Source of the DNA: Bacteriovoracales bacterium
Lineage (GTDB): Bacteria; Bdellovibrionota; Bacteriovoracia; Bacteriovoracales; Bacteriovoracaceae
Direction: 5' to 3'
DNA: 12,940 nucleotides
NCBI GenBank assembly: GCA_007117175.1
Contig: SKGZ01000144.1
Coordinates: 1-12,940 of the forward strand
A program made the position numbers and the translations under genes. Shown here piece after piece: positions 1 through 5,552 of this stretch. The notes below the pieces were generated by a model that worked only from the letters and a program-made list of their open reading frames with translations, had not been told where the DNA came from and did no database searches. The stretch's first letter is position 1. Every line of letters begins with the position of its first letter.

Positions 1-693
1 AAATTCTCTAATTAATAATTTGAATTCTAAAATTCTCTCAGGATCTAGAGCAAAGGTGACAGAGGAAAAATCTCTAAGATTAATATCAACCTCTTCAAGT
101 TTTTGCTCAGCGATTTTTAAAGCTTCTTTATGGGCATTTTTTAAGGCCTGGGATTGTACGTCTTCAGTGGTATGAACATTATCATGATTTTTCTTTAACT
201 CTCCATCAGCGTTTTGACTCAAAAGCCCTGCAGTTAAAAGATTTTGCACCACTACTTCAGTTCGAGTTTGTGTCAGATCCAATCTGCTAGCGATCTCTGA
301 TAAGCTAGCATTAAAGTCATCGAGGTCAAAAAGATCTAAAACTGCATAGTGCTCCCATTGCGCAATAATATTGTAGTGGCACTCTTCTAATAAAAAGTCC
401 TGACTGCCTTGATCAATGGTGATGTCATTGAGTAAGGATTTTGAGCCCAAAAGACTTTCAAAAAAGAGCACTCGCTGTTGGGGAGAGAGATTCATTTTTT
501 CTGCCACTTTTTTGGAGTCTTTGATGGGCAGTGGGCGATTGCCTTTAAAAACCTGGCATAAAGTCGCCGGATGAACTCCTAGGTCCCGCGAATAGGATCT
601 TAGTGAGTAGTGGGGATTTTTGCTCTGTTTTTGCGAAAAATCCTCCTTAAGCATGGAGATATAAATACTTTGTGTTTCCATTGGGCGCAACAT
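1..693 (-). CDS. TIGR02147 family regulator-like protein, C-terminus cut by window edge
   Basis: The frame is open from an ATG at 693 to the left edge (231 codons, no stop), so only the N-terminal part is visible. Residues about 28-85 look like a helix-turn-helix region (LRSYSRDLGVHPATLCQVFKGN, quoted in part: SRDLGVHPATLCQVFKGN) followed by a short helical segment. Next come the QWEHYAVLDLF stretch (about 112-122) and a second winged-helix-like part (LSEIASRLDLTQTRTEVVV, about 131-149). This order and the W-x-H-Y-A motif match my knowledge of the TIGR02147/DUF4423 family, expanded in Bdellovibrio and Fibrobacter and presumed to be DNA-binding. Its targets are unknown. The start is uncertain: ATGs at 693 and 681 are both possible, and neither has a clear Shine-Dalgarno sequence. 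A promoter candidate and an inverted repeat lie just upstream. The family call is firm; the regulatory role is inferred. Confidence 0.85.
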   Translation of the reverse strand, partial: MLRPMETQSIYISMLKEDFSQKQSKNPHYSLRSYSRDLGVHPATLCQVFKGNRPLPIKDSKKVAEKMNLSPQQRVLFFESLLGSKSLLNDITIDQGSQDFLLEECHYNIIAQWEHYAVLDLFDLDDFNASLSEIASRLDLTQTRTEVVVQNLLTAGLLSQNADGELKKNHDNVHTTEDVQSQALKNAHKEALKIAEQKLEEVDINLRDFSSVTFALDPERILEFKLLIREF

Positions 694-719
694 AGCACGG
701 TTTTTGATACAATGGAATT

Positions 720-738
720 ACACTTGTAAATAAAGTGT
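720..738. repeat. Inverted repeat, possible operator of the TIGR02147 gene
   Basis: ACACTT and AAGTGT flank a 7-base spacer, a 6-bp dyad centred at 729. It lies 27 bases upstream of the ATG at 693 and overlaps the candidate -10 box at 734-739. It could be an operator, perhaps autoregulatory, but six-base arms are short enough to arise by chance. Confidence 0.35.
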
Positions 739-761
739 AGCATCTCCATGATACAGGTAAA
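734..761 (-). promoter_or_regulatory. Candidate sigma70 promoter for the TIGR02147 gene
   Basis: On the minus strand a -35-like TTTACC (756-761) and a -10-like TACACT (734-739) are separated by 16 bases. Transcription would start near 727, giving a leader of about 34 bases before the ATG at 693. The -35 match is partial, so this is only a candidate. Confidence 0.35.
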
Positions 762-803
762 AATTACAGGCTAAGACAGTAGATTCAGCTATTTGAGGTA
801 GGG

Positions 804-1109
804 TTAAGAGACTTTCAACTCACTGGATGGCCTAATAATATTGAGAAGACTAAGAAGCTTATCAATTGTAAAAAATTCTATTCGATACTTTATAATCTTG
901 TTCACTCTGCCTTTATCAATATTCAGTCTTTGGGAAAGCTCTGCTTGAGTTATTTTTTGGGAAAGCATATAAACAACAAATTCCCTGCAAAGGTCATATT
1001 TCACCCTATCCACTGCAGAAGCATTTTGTCGATCAATAACAAAAGTAGGCTCAACTGCTTCTAATTCTTTTAAGATGCTTTGAATTTCTTTATTGTTTGG
1101 GAATGACAT
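804..1109 (-). CDS. HigA2-like (HTH_37 / XRE) antitoxin-type transcriptional regulator, solitary
   Basis: This is a 101-residue protein. After a charged N-terminal segment (about 7-45, with the DRVKYDLCREFV stretch), a helix-turn-helix covers about 53-92: ITQAELSQRLNIDKGRVNKI, then a KYRIEFFTIDKLLSLL helix pair. This layout matches the HigA2-like/HTH_37 group of XRE regulators, usually antitoxins encoded just after a small toxin gene. The start is well supported: GGAGG at 1118-1122 lies 8 bases before the ATG. No intact toxin gene is adjacent; only a 26-codon open fragment precedes it and an unrelated exported protein lies beyond. A consensus promoter with an 18-bp palindrome upstream makes autorepression likely. 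It may be an orphan antitoxin or a free-standing repressor. The fold is clear; the antitoxin role is inferred. Confidence 0.85.
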   Translation of the reverse strand: MSFPNNKEIQSILKELEAVEPTFVIDRQNASAVDRVKYDLCREFVVYMLSQKITQAELSQRLNIDKGRVNKIIKYRIEFFTIDKLLSLLNIIRPSSELKVS

Positions 1110-1111
1110 TT

Positions 1112-1192
1112 TTATATCCTCCGATCTCTAAATGCAGTGATAACACCTACATAAAATTTCAGAAACAAAATATTGAAAATTTTCTTTTGTGC
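1112..1192 (-). other. 26-codon open fragment ending on the regulator's ribosome binding site; possible toxin-gene relic or leader
   Basis: In the frame ending at the TAA at 1112-1114, two bases before the regulator's ATG, 26 sense codons run back to in-frame stops at 1193-1198. The last residues read FYVGVITAFRDRRI, and the final CGG AGG codons form the Shine-Dalgarno sequence of the next gene, a layout common in genuine two-gene operons. There is no ATG in the fragment; only a weak TTG is available. The VITAFR ending superficially resembles the ends of some small toxin-like proteins such as DUF4258, but it is far too short to assign. It could be the 3' remnant of a deleted toxin gene, a leader peptide, or chance. 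Confidence 0.3.
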
Positions 1193-1194
1193 CT

Positions 1195-1222
1195 ATTATA
1201 GCCATGTTGACAAATTTGTCAA
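1195..1222 (-). promoter_or_regulatory. Near-perfect sigma70 promoter for the HigA2-like regulator
   Basis: On the minus strand, consensus TTGACA (1217-1222) and consensus TATAAT (1195-1200) are separated by 16 bases. Transcription should start near 1188, leaving a leader of about 79 bases. The -35 box is one arm of the palindrome at 1206-1223, so a protein bound there would block RNA polymerase. Confidence 0.8.
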
Positions 1223-1223
1223 C
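1206..1223. promoter_or_regulatory. Perfect 18-bp palindrome, probable operator over the -35 box
   Basis: GTTGACAAATTTGTCAAC is identical to its own reverse complement over all 18 bases. It covers the -35 box and part of the spacer of the regulator's promoter. This is the usual place for the binding site of a dimeric helix-turn-helix autorepressor, so the protein encoded at 804-1109 is the natural candidate to bind it. The palindrome is seen directly; the binding partner is inferred. Because the site is symmetric it also holds a TTGACA on the plus strand, but no matching -10 box was noted there. Confidence 0.7.
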
Positions 1224-1239
1224 GAGGGCTGTAATGCAT

Positions 1240-1992
1240 TCAAAGACCAGGCTGCTCAACTGGGGCAGAGCTGTCGTGATCCATTAAAAAGCGATCTTTG
1301 ATCACCTCGGTGGGATCAATTCGGTAGTGATCCAAGGCCTCATCAATTTCGGCCAGTCTTTGCCTTAACTTTAATTGTGCCATGGTTTCATTTTTTTGTT
1401 GTTGATAGTGCTCTAAAGGGAGTTGTTTTTGCTTTTTGCGAAGTTCTTGAATCTTTCTTTCATATTCTTGGTAGGTTTGTTCTTTGTATTCTTCTAAGCT
1501 CACCAAGTTCACCCCTTGACTTTTAAGGTCCTTCATCAGCCCCTGCCTTTGTTCAATCAGTTGCTGGCGCATCTGTGCAGCCTTTTGCACTCTTTGAGTG
1601 AGAATGGGGGAGTGAAAGTGTAAAATAGTGCCCCGGCGAAACATTTTTTCTGTGTCCCAGCAATCGCTGAGTTCAAAGTTTTTAATGGTGAAATAAAAGG
1701 GTTCAGTGGCCTCAATTTCTGCCTGACAAACTCGTGAGGGGGATTGTTCATTGATGTAAAACGAGAGTTGATCGCCCTTTTCAAAGAATTTGCTATTGGT
1801 GTTTTCCACTTGAATCTTAAGCAGCACTAGATCCTTACTTTTATCACTCACTCGCCCGCTAAAAACGCTATAGTCCACAGTGGGATCTAAAAAGGGAGAA
1901 TTTCCTCGCATCACTCCCTCGGAGGGTAAATTGGGCTCTAAGGCAGTGGCAAAGGCCTTAAAACTCAGAAATAAGAGCATGATATGGATCAT
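1240..1992 (-). CDS. Unrecognised exported coiled-coil protein
   Basis: From the ATG at 1992 the protein has 250 residues. The N-terminus (MIHIMLLFLSFKAFATA) looks like a Sec signal peptide cleaved near residue 17. Residues about 38-130 form a mainly beta-looking domain with two cysteines (C89 and C111) that could pair in the periplasm. Residues about 132-225 are rich in Gln, Lys, Glu and Arg with heptad-like leucines, consistent with a long coiled coil. I do not recognise the family. The frame can be extended to a TTG at 2028, but that TTG is the -35 box of the gene's own promoter, so the ATG at 1992 (or 1980) is preferred. There is no Shine-Dalgarno sequence; the mRNA may begin at the start codon. 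It is transcribed divergently from the tal operon. A periplasmic or envelope role is inferred from the signal peptide only. Confidence 0.75.
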   Translation of the reverse strand: MIHIMLLFLSFKAFATALEPNLPSEGVMRGNSPFLDPTVDYSVFSGRVSDKSKDLVLLKIQVENTNSKFFEKGDQLSFYINEQSPSRVCQAEIEATEPFYFTIKNFELSDCWDTEKMFRRGTILHFHSPILTQRVQKAAQMRQQLIEQRQGLMKDLKSQGVNLVSLEEYKEQTYQEYERKIQELRKKQKQLPLEHYQQQKNETMAQLKLRQRLAEIDEALDHYRIDPTEVIKDRFLMDHDSSAPVEQPGL

Positions 1993-1998
1993 AGCTCT

Positions 1999-2028
1999 AT
2001 TATGGGGAGATTTTATTGAGAACGTCAA
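1999..2028 (-). promoter_or_regulatory. Promoter of the exported coiled-coil gene, implying a leaderless mRNA
   Basis: On the minus strand TTGACG (2023-2028) and CATAAT (1999-2004) are 18 bases apart. The expected transcription start, about 7 bases past the -10 box, falls at about 1992, the first base of the chosen ATG. Its -35 box overlaps the spacer of the plus-strand promoter of tal. Confidence 0.55.
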
Positions 2029-2044
2029 AATTTTAGGTTAATAT
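2016..2044 (+). promoter_or_regulatory. Candidate promoter of the tal-mnmA-trmK operon
   Basis: TTGAGA (2016-2021) and TAATAT (2039-2044) are 17 bases apart, placing the transcription start near 2051. The leader would be about 18 bases and still contain the AAGGAG ribosome binding site 7 bases before the tal ATG. It overlaps the divergent promoter at 1999-2028, so the two could compete for polymerase. Confidence 0.5.
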
Positions 2045-2068
2045 AGCCAAAATTCTAAGGAGCTAAGC

Positions 2069-2713
2069 ATGAAACTATTTATCGATACCGCTAATTTAAG
2101 TGAAATTGAGCAGGCCGCTAGTTTGGGGGTGATTGATGGGGTGACCACCAATCCATCACTGCTGGCCAAAGAGGGGGCTAGTTTAAAGCAAACCATTGAA
2201 AAAATTTGTCAATTAGTGGACGGCCCTATTTCAGCTGAGGTGAACTCTGAAAAGGCCGAAGAAATGTTGGCAGAGGCCGATGAACTGGCCAGTTTGCACA
2301 AGAATGTAGTGATTAAATTGCCTTTAACTCAAGAGGGACTCAAGGCCTGTCAAAAATTAAGTGCTAAGAATATTAAGACCAATGTCACTTTGGTTTTCTC
2401 CCCCAATCAGGCCTTATTGGCGGCAAAGTCAGGGGCCACTTATGTCTCTCCCTTTGTGGGTCGATTAGATGATCAGGGGCACGAGGGGATGCTTTTAATT
2501 GAAGAGATTCGTCGCATTTTTGATCTGTATGGTTTTAACACACAGATTCTCAGTGCTTCCATTCGCCATCCCAATCATGTGCGCATGAGTGCTTTATCGG
2601 GGGCCCATGTGGCCACTATTCCTTTTAAGGTGCTGAATCAAATGTATCAACACCCTTTAACCACTCATGGACTTGAGATTTTTAGAAAAGACTTTTTGTC
2701 GCAACAAAAGTGA
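2069..2713 (+). CDS. tal: Transaldolase, TalC/FSA subfamily
   Basis: This 214-residue class I aldolase matches the usual length of the short TalC/fructose-6-phosphate aldolase subfamily. Visible active-site landmarks are D6, the GVTTNPS loop (24-30), the Schiff-base lysine K83 in [19 protein letters not shown] (125-135) and SASIR (162-166). Where E. coli fructose-6-phosphate aldolase has Gln and Tyr (Q59, Y131), this protein has Glu (E57 in SAEV) and Phe (F129), as in true transaldolases such as Bacillus TalC. It should therefore move a dihydroxyacetone unit between sedoheptulose-7-phosphate and glyceraldehyde-3-phosphate in the cytosolic non-oxidative pentose phosphate pathway. AAGGAG precedes the ATG. 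It is the first gene of the operon, and its TGA overlaps the GTG start of mnmA by 4 bp. The call is firm; substrate preference is inferred from the two residues. Confidence 0.95.
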   Translation: MKLFIDTANLSEIEQAASLGVIDGVTTNPSLLAKEGASLKQTIEKICQLVDGPISAEVNSEKAEEMLAEADELASLHKNVVIKLPLTQEGLKACQKLSAKNIKTNVTLVFSPNQALLAAKSGATYVSPFVGRLDDQGHEGMLLIEEIRRIFDLYGFNTQILSASIRHPNHVRMSALSGAHVATIPFKVLNQMYQHPLTTHGLEIFRKDFLSQQK

Positions 2714-3834
2714 AAGCAAAACTCGAGTCAGTCTTAAAAAAATTAGCACTGGATAAGGTTGAGTCTCCCAAAAAGGTGGTGGTCGGACTCTCTGGTGGAG
2801 TGGATTCTGCAGTTGCGGCTCTTATTTTAAAGGCTCAAGGCCATGAAGTGATTGGTCTTTTTATGAAGAATTGGCAAGAAGAGTCTGAGTATTGCAGTGC
2901 TGAAAAAGACTATCAAGATGTGATGCGAGTTTGCCAGCAATTGGGTATTGTTTATTACTCCATTGATTTAGTGCAAGAGTATCAGCAGCATGTTTTTGAT
3001 CAGTTTATTGCCGATTATCGTAGGGGATTGACTCCCAATCCCGATCTTTTTTGCAATCGTGAAATTAAGTTTAAGTTCTTTTATGACTACGCTTTCAATT
3101 GGGGAGCTGATTATATGGCCACAGGTCATTACTGTCAGGTCAAGCAAGTGGATGGACAGTTTCAATTGCACAAAGGAGTGGATCCCAATAAAGATCAAAG
3201 TTATTTTTTGGCCACCATTAATCCTCAAGTTTTATCCCGTGTTCTCTTTCCTTTAGGAGGACTGCTGAAAACTCAGGTCAGAGAAATTGCTAAAGACTTT
3301 GGTTTGGCCAATCAAGATAAGAAAGACTCCACCGGAATTTGCTTTATTGGAGAAAGAGACTTTAAAGAGTTTTTGTCTCAGTATATTGAAAAGCAAAAAG
3401 GGCCGTTTCAAACGCTAGATGGACAAGTGGTGGGAGAGCACGATGGCATGTGTTTTTACACTCTGGGACAGCGCAAGGGGTTGGGACTAGGCGGGGCAGG
3501 TGAGCCTTGGTTTGTGGTGGATAAGGATCCAGAAAAGAACATTGTTTATGTGGAGCGTGGAGATCATCCCCGGCTGTACCGGCAAATGATTGGGGTGAAA
3601 GACTTTTCCTGGTTAACCCCCAATGTGCAAGAGAGCTCTGTCATGGGAAAAATTCGCTACCGCTCAGCAGATCAAGAGTGCTGTTTGCAAAATTTTAAAA
3701 GTAACAGTGAATTTGAAGTGCATTTTTCCCAGTGGCAAAGGGCCATGAGTCTTGGTCAGTTCTTTGTGGCCTACCAGCAGACTCAGTGTTTAGGCGGGGG
3801 AATTATTTCTCATTTAGGTGCCCCTCAGTGCTAA
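2710..3834 (+). CDS. mnmA: tRNA-specific 2-thiouridylase MnmA
   Basis: MnmA uses ATP and a relayed persulfide to convert U34 to 2-thiouridine in the anticodon of tRNAs for Lys, Glu and Gln. The 374-residue protein shows the PP-loop SGGVDSAV (28-35), the catalytic cysteine C115 in [18 protein letters not shown] (136-141), KDQSYFL (161-167), and the second catalytic cysteine C211 in [12 protein letters not shown]. The C-terminal tRNA-binding and beta-barrel domains include [11 protein letters not shown] (252-262). Length is typical. The start is GTG at 2710, overlapping the tal stop codon (GTGA), with no strong Shine-Dalgarno sequence, so translation is probably coupled to tal. About ten residues precede the usual MnmA N-terminal strand. 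Its stop overlaps the next gene, also for tRNA modification. Confidence 0.97.
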   Translation: MKAKLESVLKKLALDKVESPKKVVVGLSGGVDSAVAALILKAQGHEVIGLFMKNWQEESEYCSAEKDYQDVMRVCQQLGIVYYSIDLVQEYQQHVFDQFIADYRRGLTPNPDLFCNREIKFKFFYDYAFNWGADYMATGHYCQVKQVDGQFQLHKGVDPNKDQSYFLATINPQVLSRVLFPLGGLLKTQVREIAKDFGLANQDKKDSTGICFIGERDFKEFLSQYIEKQKGPFQTLDGQVVGEHDGMCFYTLGQRKGLGLGGAGEPWFVVDKDPEKNIVYVERGDHPRLYRQMIGVKDFSWLTPNVQESSVMGKIRYRSADQECCLQNFKSNSEFEVHFSQWQRAMSLGQFFVAYQQTQCLGGGIISHLGAPQC

Positions 3835-4454
3835 GTCAGCGCTTAAAAACTATTTTAGCAATGGTGCCTGATGATATTGAAACAGTTTGGGATCTTTGTT
3901 GTGATCACGGCCATTTGGGAAATCATCTTGCTCAACGGCAAAAGGTGAGGCGAGTCAATTTGGTGGATTGTGTGCCTAGTATTATCCAAAGACTAGAACT
4001 CGCCAATGAAAAATGCCATAAGTTTGCCATCAGGGCCCAAGAGGTGCAGATTGAGTGGAAGAACAGTGAGTGTGTCATCCTGGCGGGGGTGGGAGCTCAT
4101 CTTGTTATTGATATTCTTAATAATATACTGCGGACATTCCTATACACCTCTTCTTTTTTTGTTTTTTGCCCTCATCAGAATATAGAAAAATTAAGAAAAT
4201 TTCTCATTCAACAAAAATTTCAATTACGTCAAGAAAAGCTCATCCATGATGCTGGCAAATTTTATCAAGTATTCTCGGGAACTTTTTCTCAGCAAAAGTC
4301 TAATTTAAGTGAATTGGGCGCTAGTGGTTTGTGGCAACAGGGTGAAATCAGTAAGCTTTATTGGCAAAAACAATGGAATCACTTTACTCGTCAACAAAAT
4401 CAGCCCATGCTAGAATCATTAAAAGCAATCAAGGAAAATTATGGGCCTTATTAA
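3828..4454 (+). CDS. trmK: TrmK-like tRNA (adenine22-N1)-methyltransferase
   Basis: With the GTG start at 3828 this is a 208-residue class I SAM-dependent methyltransferase. It begins [14 protein letters not shown], like TrmK (COG2384), which starts LSKRLQ. It then shows SAM motif I as WDLCCDHGHLGNHL (21-34), an acidic residue in NLVDCVP (44-50), the CVILAGVGAHLVIDIL segment (82-97, parallel to the IAGMGG...I of TrmK), and CPHQNIEKLRKFL plus GKFYQVFSG near 114-151. TrmK makes m1A22 in the D-loop of tRNA. The frame is open back to 3732 inside mnmA, but family alignment and AGGTG 7 bases before the GTG favour 3828. The 7-bp overlap with mnmA suggests coupling. The motif I cysteines replace the usual DIGSDHAYLP pattern, so exact specificity is less sure than family. 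Confidence 0.85.
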   Translation: MLSQRLKTILAMVPDDIETVWDLCCDHGHLGNHLAQRQKVRRVNLVDCVPSIIQRLELANEKCHKFAIRAQEVQIEWKNSECVILAGVGAHLVIDILNNILRTFLYTSSFFVFCPHQNIEKLRKFLIQQKFQLRQEKLIHDAGKFYQVFSGTFSQQKSNLSELGASGLWQQGEISKLYWQKQWNHFTRQQNQPMLESLKAIKENYGPY

Positions 4455-4605
4455 GATTATTTTTTTGATCACAGTCGTTTACTTATTCATTCGGGCATTG
4501 CGGATTTTTTTGCTGCCTTATACTTTTCAGCAAGAAAGCTATAATGAAGAAAGTGAACAAAATTCTGCCCAGGATATTGAAGCAGAGTTTACTAGACTTG
4601 ATTAA
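4441..4605 (+). CDS. Small single-pass membrane protein, 54 residues
   Basis: The ATG at 4441 is preceded by AAGGA with a 5-base gap and overlaps the end of the methyltransferase gene by 14 bp in another frame. The protein has one hydrophobic segment (about 3-26, GLIKIIFLITVVYLFIRALR and on to LLPY), followed by a polar, acidic tail (about 30-54, ending EAEFTRLD). It is probably an inner-membrane protein with a short soluble tail; orientation is uncertain. I do not recognise a family. In layout it recalls short bacterial proteins with a membrane helix and a disordered tail such as DUF4834, but that is only a resemblance. A good ribosome binding site, tight packing and the next gene starting 10 bases later support a real gene. 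Confidence 0.7.
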   Translation: MGLIKIIFLITVVYLFIRALRIFLLPYTFQQESYNEESEQNSAQDIEAEFTRLD

Positions 4606-4615
4606 GGAGGATCTG

Positions 4616-4759
4616 ATGAAAAAATTACTCAGCTGTCTTTTCGTTTTTAGTTTATTGACCAGTTGTGCTCATTACTCACAGTGCAAGAAATGTTGCAAGA
4701 AAAGCTCTTGTGAGAAAGAAGAAAAATGCGATAAAAGAGGTAAGAAAAGTCACTCTTAA
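4616..4759 (+). CDS. Small cysteine- and lysine-rich lipoprotein, 47 residues
   Basis: The chosen start at 4616 follows AAGGAGG with a 5-base gap; a longer reading from 4544 would bury this site and the signal peptide. The N-terminus MKKLLSCLFVFSLLTSC is a lipoprotein signal with lipobox LTSC, so the lipid-anchored cysteine is residue 17. Only 31 residues remain after cleavage: they include five further cysteines (with a CKKCC cluster) and many Lys and Glu, ending RGKKSHS. The lack of the Asp +2 retention signal (Ala follows Cys) is compatible with outer-membrane sorting, if E. coli rules hold. The cysteine cluster could bind a metal or form disulfides; this is inference. I do not know a family. 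It sits in the operon between the membrane protein and the esterase. Confidence 0.8.
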   Translation: MKKLLSCLFVFSLLTSCAHYSQCKKCCKKSSCEKEEKCDKRGKKSHS

Positions 4760-4762
4760 CCT

Positions 4763-5431
4763 ATGGAGTTTCTGTCTCACTTTGCTCAACAGGGAAAAAA
4801 ACAAGACACTGCAGTCATTTTGCTGCACGGCTATGGAGCTTCACAAGAAGATCTTTTTCCCCTTAAGGATTTTTTCTCAATTAAGGCCGATTGGTATTTC
4901 CCCAATGCTCCTTTAGCCTTGGGCGCTCCCTTCTTTTCCGGGCGAGCTTGGTTTCCCATTGATATGCAAAGCCTAGAAAAACTGATGAGCAGGGGAGAAT
5001 ATCGAGAATTTGCCCAGCAAGAACCCAAAGAAATGGCCTTGCATCTTAATCAATTAAAAGAGTGGATTGGCCAGAACTTTCAAGACTATCAAAGATTGAT
5101 CATTGGGGGATTTAGCCAAGGGGCCATGATGAGTTCTCACTTGATTCCCATGCTCTGGCATCAAATTCCCATTAGTGCGGGGCTGTTTTTTTCTTCCCAA
5201 TTAATCAATGAAAAGTCCTTAAAAAAATCCTTAGCTGATCACACTGCTATTCAAACACTTAAGGTTTTTGCCAGTCATGGTCAACAAGATCCCATTCTCA
5301 ATCCCCAAGGGGGCAAGGCGCTGGTTGAAGTCTACCAGCAATGGGGAGTTGAGTGTCAATGGCACGAATTTAGTGGAGCCCATGAAATCTCTCATTGCAC
5401 TCTCAAAGCGGCCAATGAATTTCTAGCATGA
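4763..5431 (+). CDS. Phospholipase/carboxylesterase family serine hydrolase (Abhydrolase_2)
   Basis: This 222-residue alpha/beta hydrolase has the family's usual size and landmarks: VILLHGYGASQEDL (18-31, oxyanion region), the nucleophile elbow GGFSQG with S118, acid D176 in HGQQDPIL, and H207 in SGAHEIS, completing the Ser-Asp-His triad. The family cleaves small carboxyl esters, lysophospholipids or acyl thioesters; the substrate here cannot be read from sequence. No signal peptide is visible, so it is probably cytosolic. The ATG lies 3 bases after the lipoprotein stop with no strong Shine-Dalgarno sequence, suggesting translational coupling. It is the last gene of the operon starting with tal. 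No clear Rho-independent terminator follows. Confidence 0.9.
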   Translation: MEFLSHFAQQGKKQDTAVILLHGYGASQEDLFPLKDFFSIKADWYFPNAPLALGAPFFSGRAWFPIDMQSLEKLMSRGEYREFAQQEPKEMALHLNQLKEWIGQNFQDYQRLIIGGFSQGAMMSSHLIPMLWHQIPISAGLFFSSQLINEKSLKKSLADHTAIQTLKVFASHGQQDPILNPQGGKALVEVYQQWGVECQWHEFSGAHEISHCTLKAANEFLA

Positions 5432-5475
5432 TTTTTATTAGGCCTAGACAGTCTTAAGGAAAAAAAGTCTATTGC

Positions 5476-5505
5476 TTGGAGATCTAGCGAAAAAGCTTTT
5501 AAAAT
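5476..5505 (+). promoter_or_regulatory. sucAp: Candidate promoter of the sucAB-lpd operon
   Basis: The 121-base gap before sucA contains TTGGAG (5476-5481) and TAAAAT (5500-5505), 18 bases apart. Transcription would start near 5512 with a leader of about 41 bases. The -35 match is moderate. An AGGG-containing ribosome binding site precedes the sucA ATG. I see no convincing operator in the gap. Confidence 0.45.
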
Positions 5506-5552
5506 AGTAATAACTGATTAAAATTACAAAAAAATCGACAAAGGGTAAAGCT

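Noticed and set aside
1206..1223. The 18-bp palindrome as a terminator of the coiled-coil gene
   Set aside because: It has no loop, no T tract follows on the minus strand, and it coincides with a consensus promoter, so an operator is the better reading.
1993..2028. Extension of the exported coiled-coil protein to a TTG start at 2028
   Set aside because: The TTG is part of the TTGACG -35 box, no ribosome binding site precedes it, and the extra twelve residues would displace the signal peptide from the N-terminus.
3732..3827. Extension of the TrmK-like protein to an ATG at 3732 inside mnmA
   Set aside because: The extra 32 residues overlap conserved mnmA coding sequence. The family begins at the LSQRL motif, and the GTG at 3828 has an AGGTG at good spacing.
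4544..4615. Extension of the small lipoprotein to an ATG at 4544
   Set aside because: It would place 24 residues ahead of a textbook lipoprotein signal peptide and ignore the strong AAGGAGG before 4616. The stretch is better explained by the 54-residue gene in another frame.
5436..5460. Imperfect hairpin after the esterase gene as a terminator
   Set aside because: The stem has bulges and is followed by a run of A, not T, on the plus strand, so it does not fit a Rho-independent terminator in either direction.
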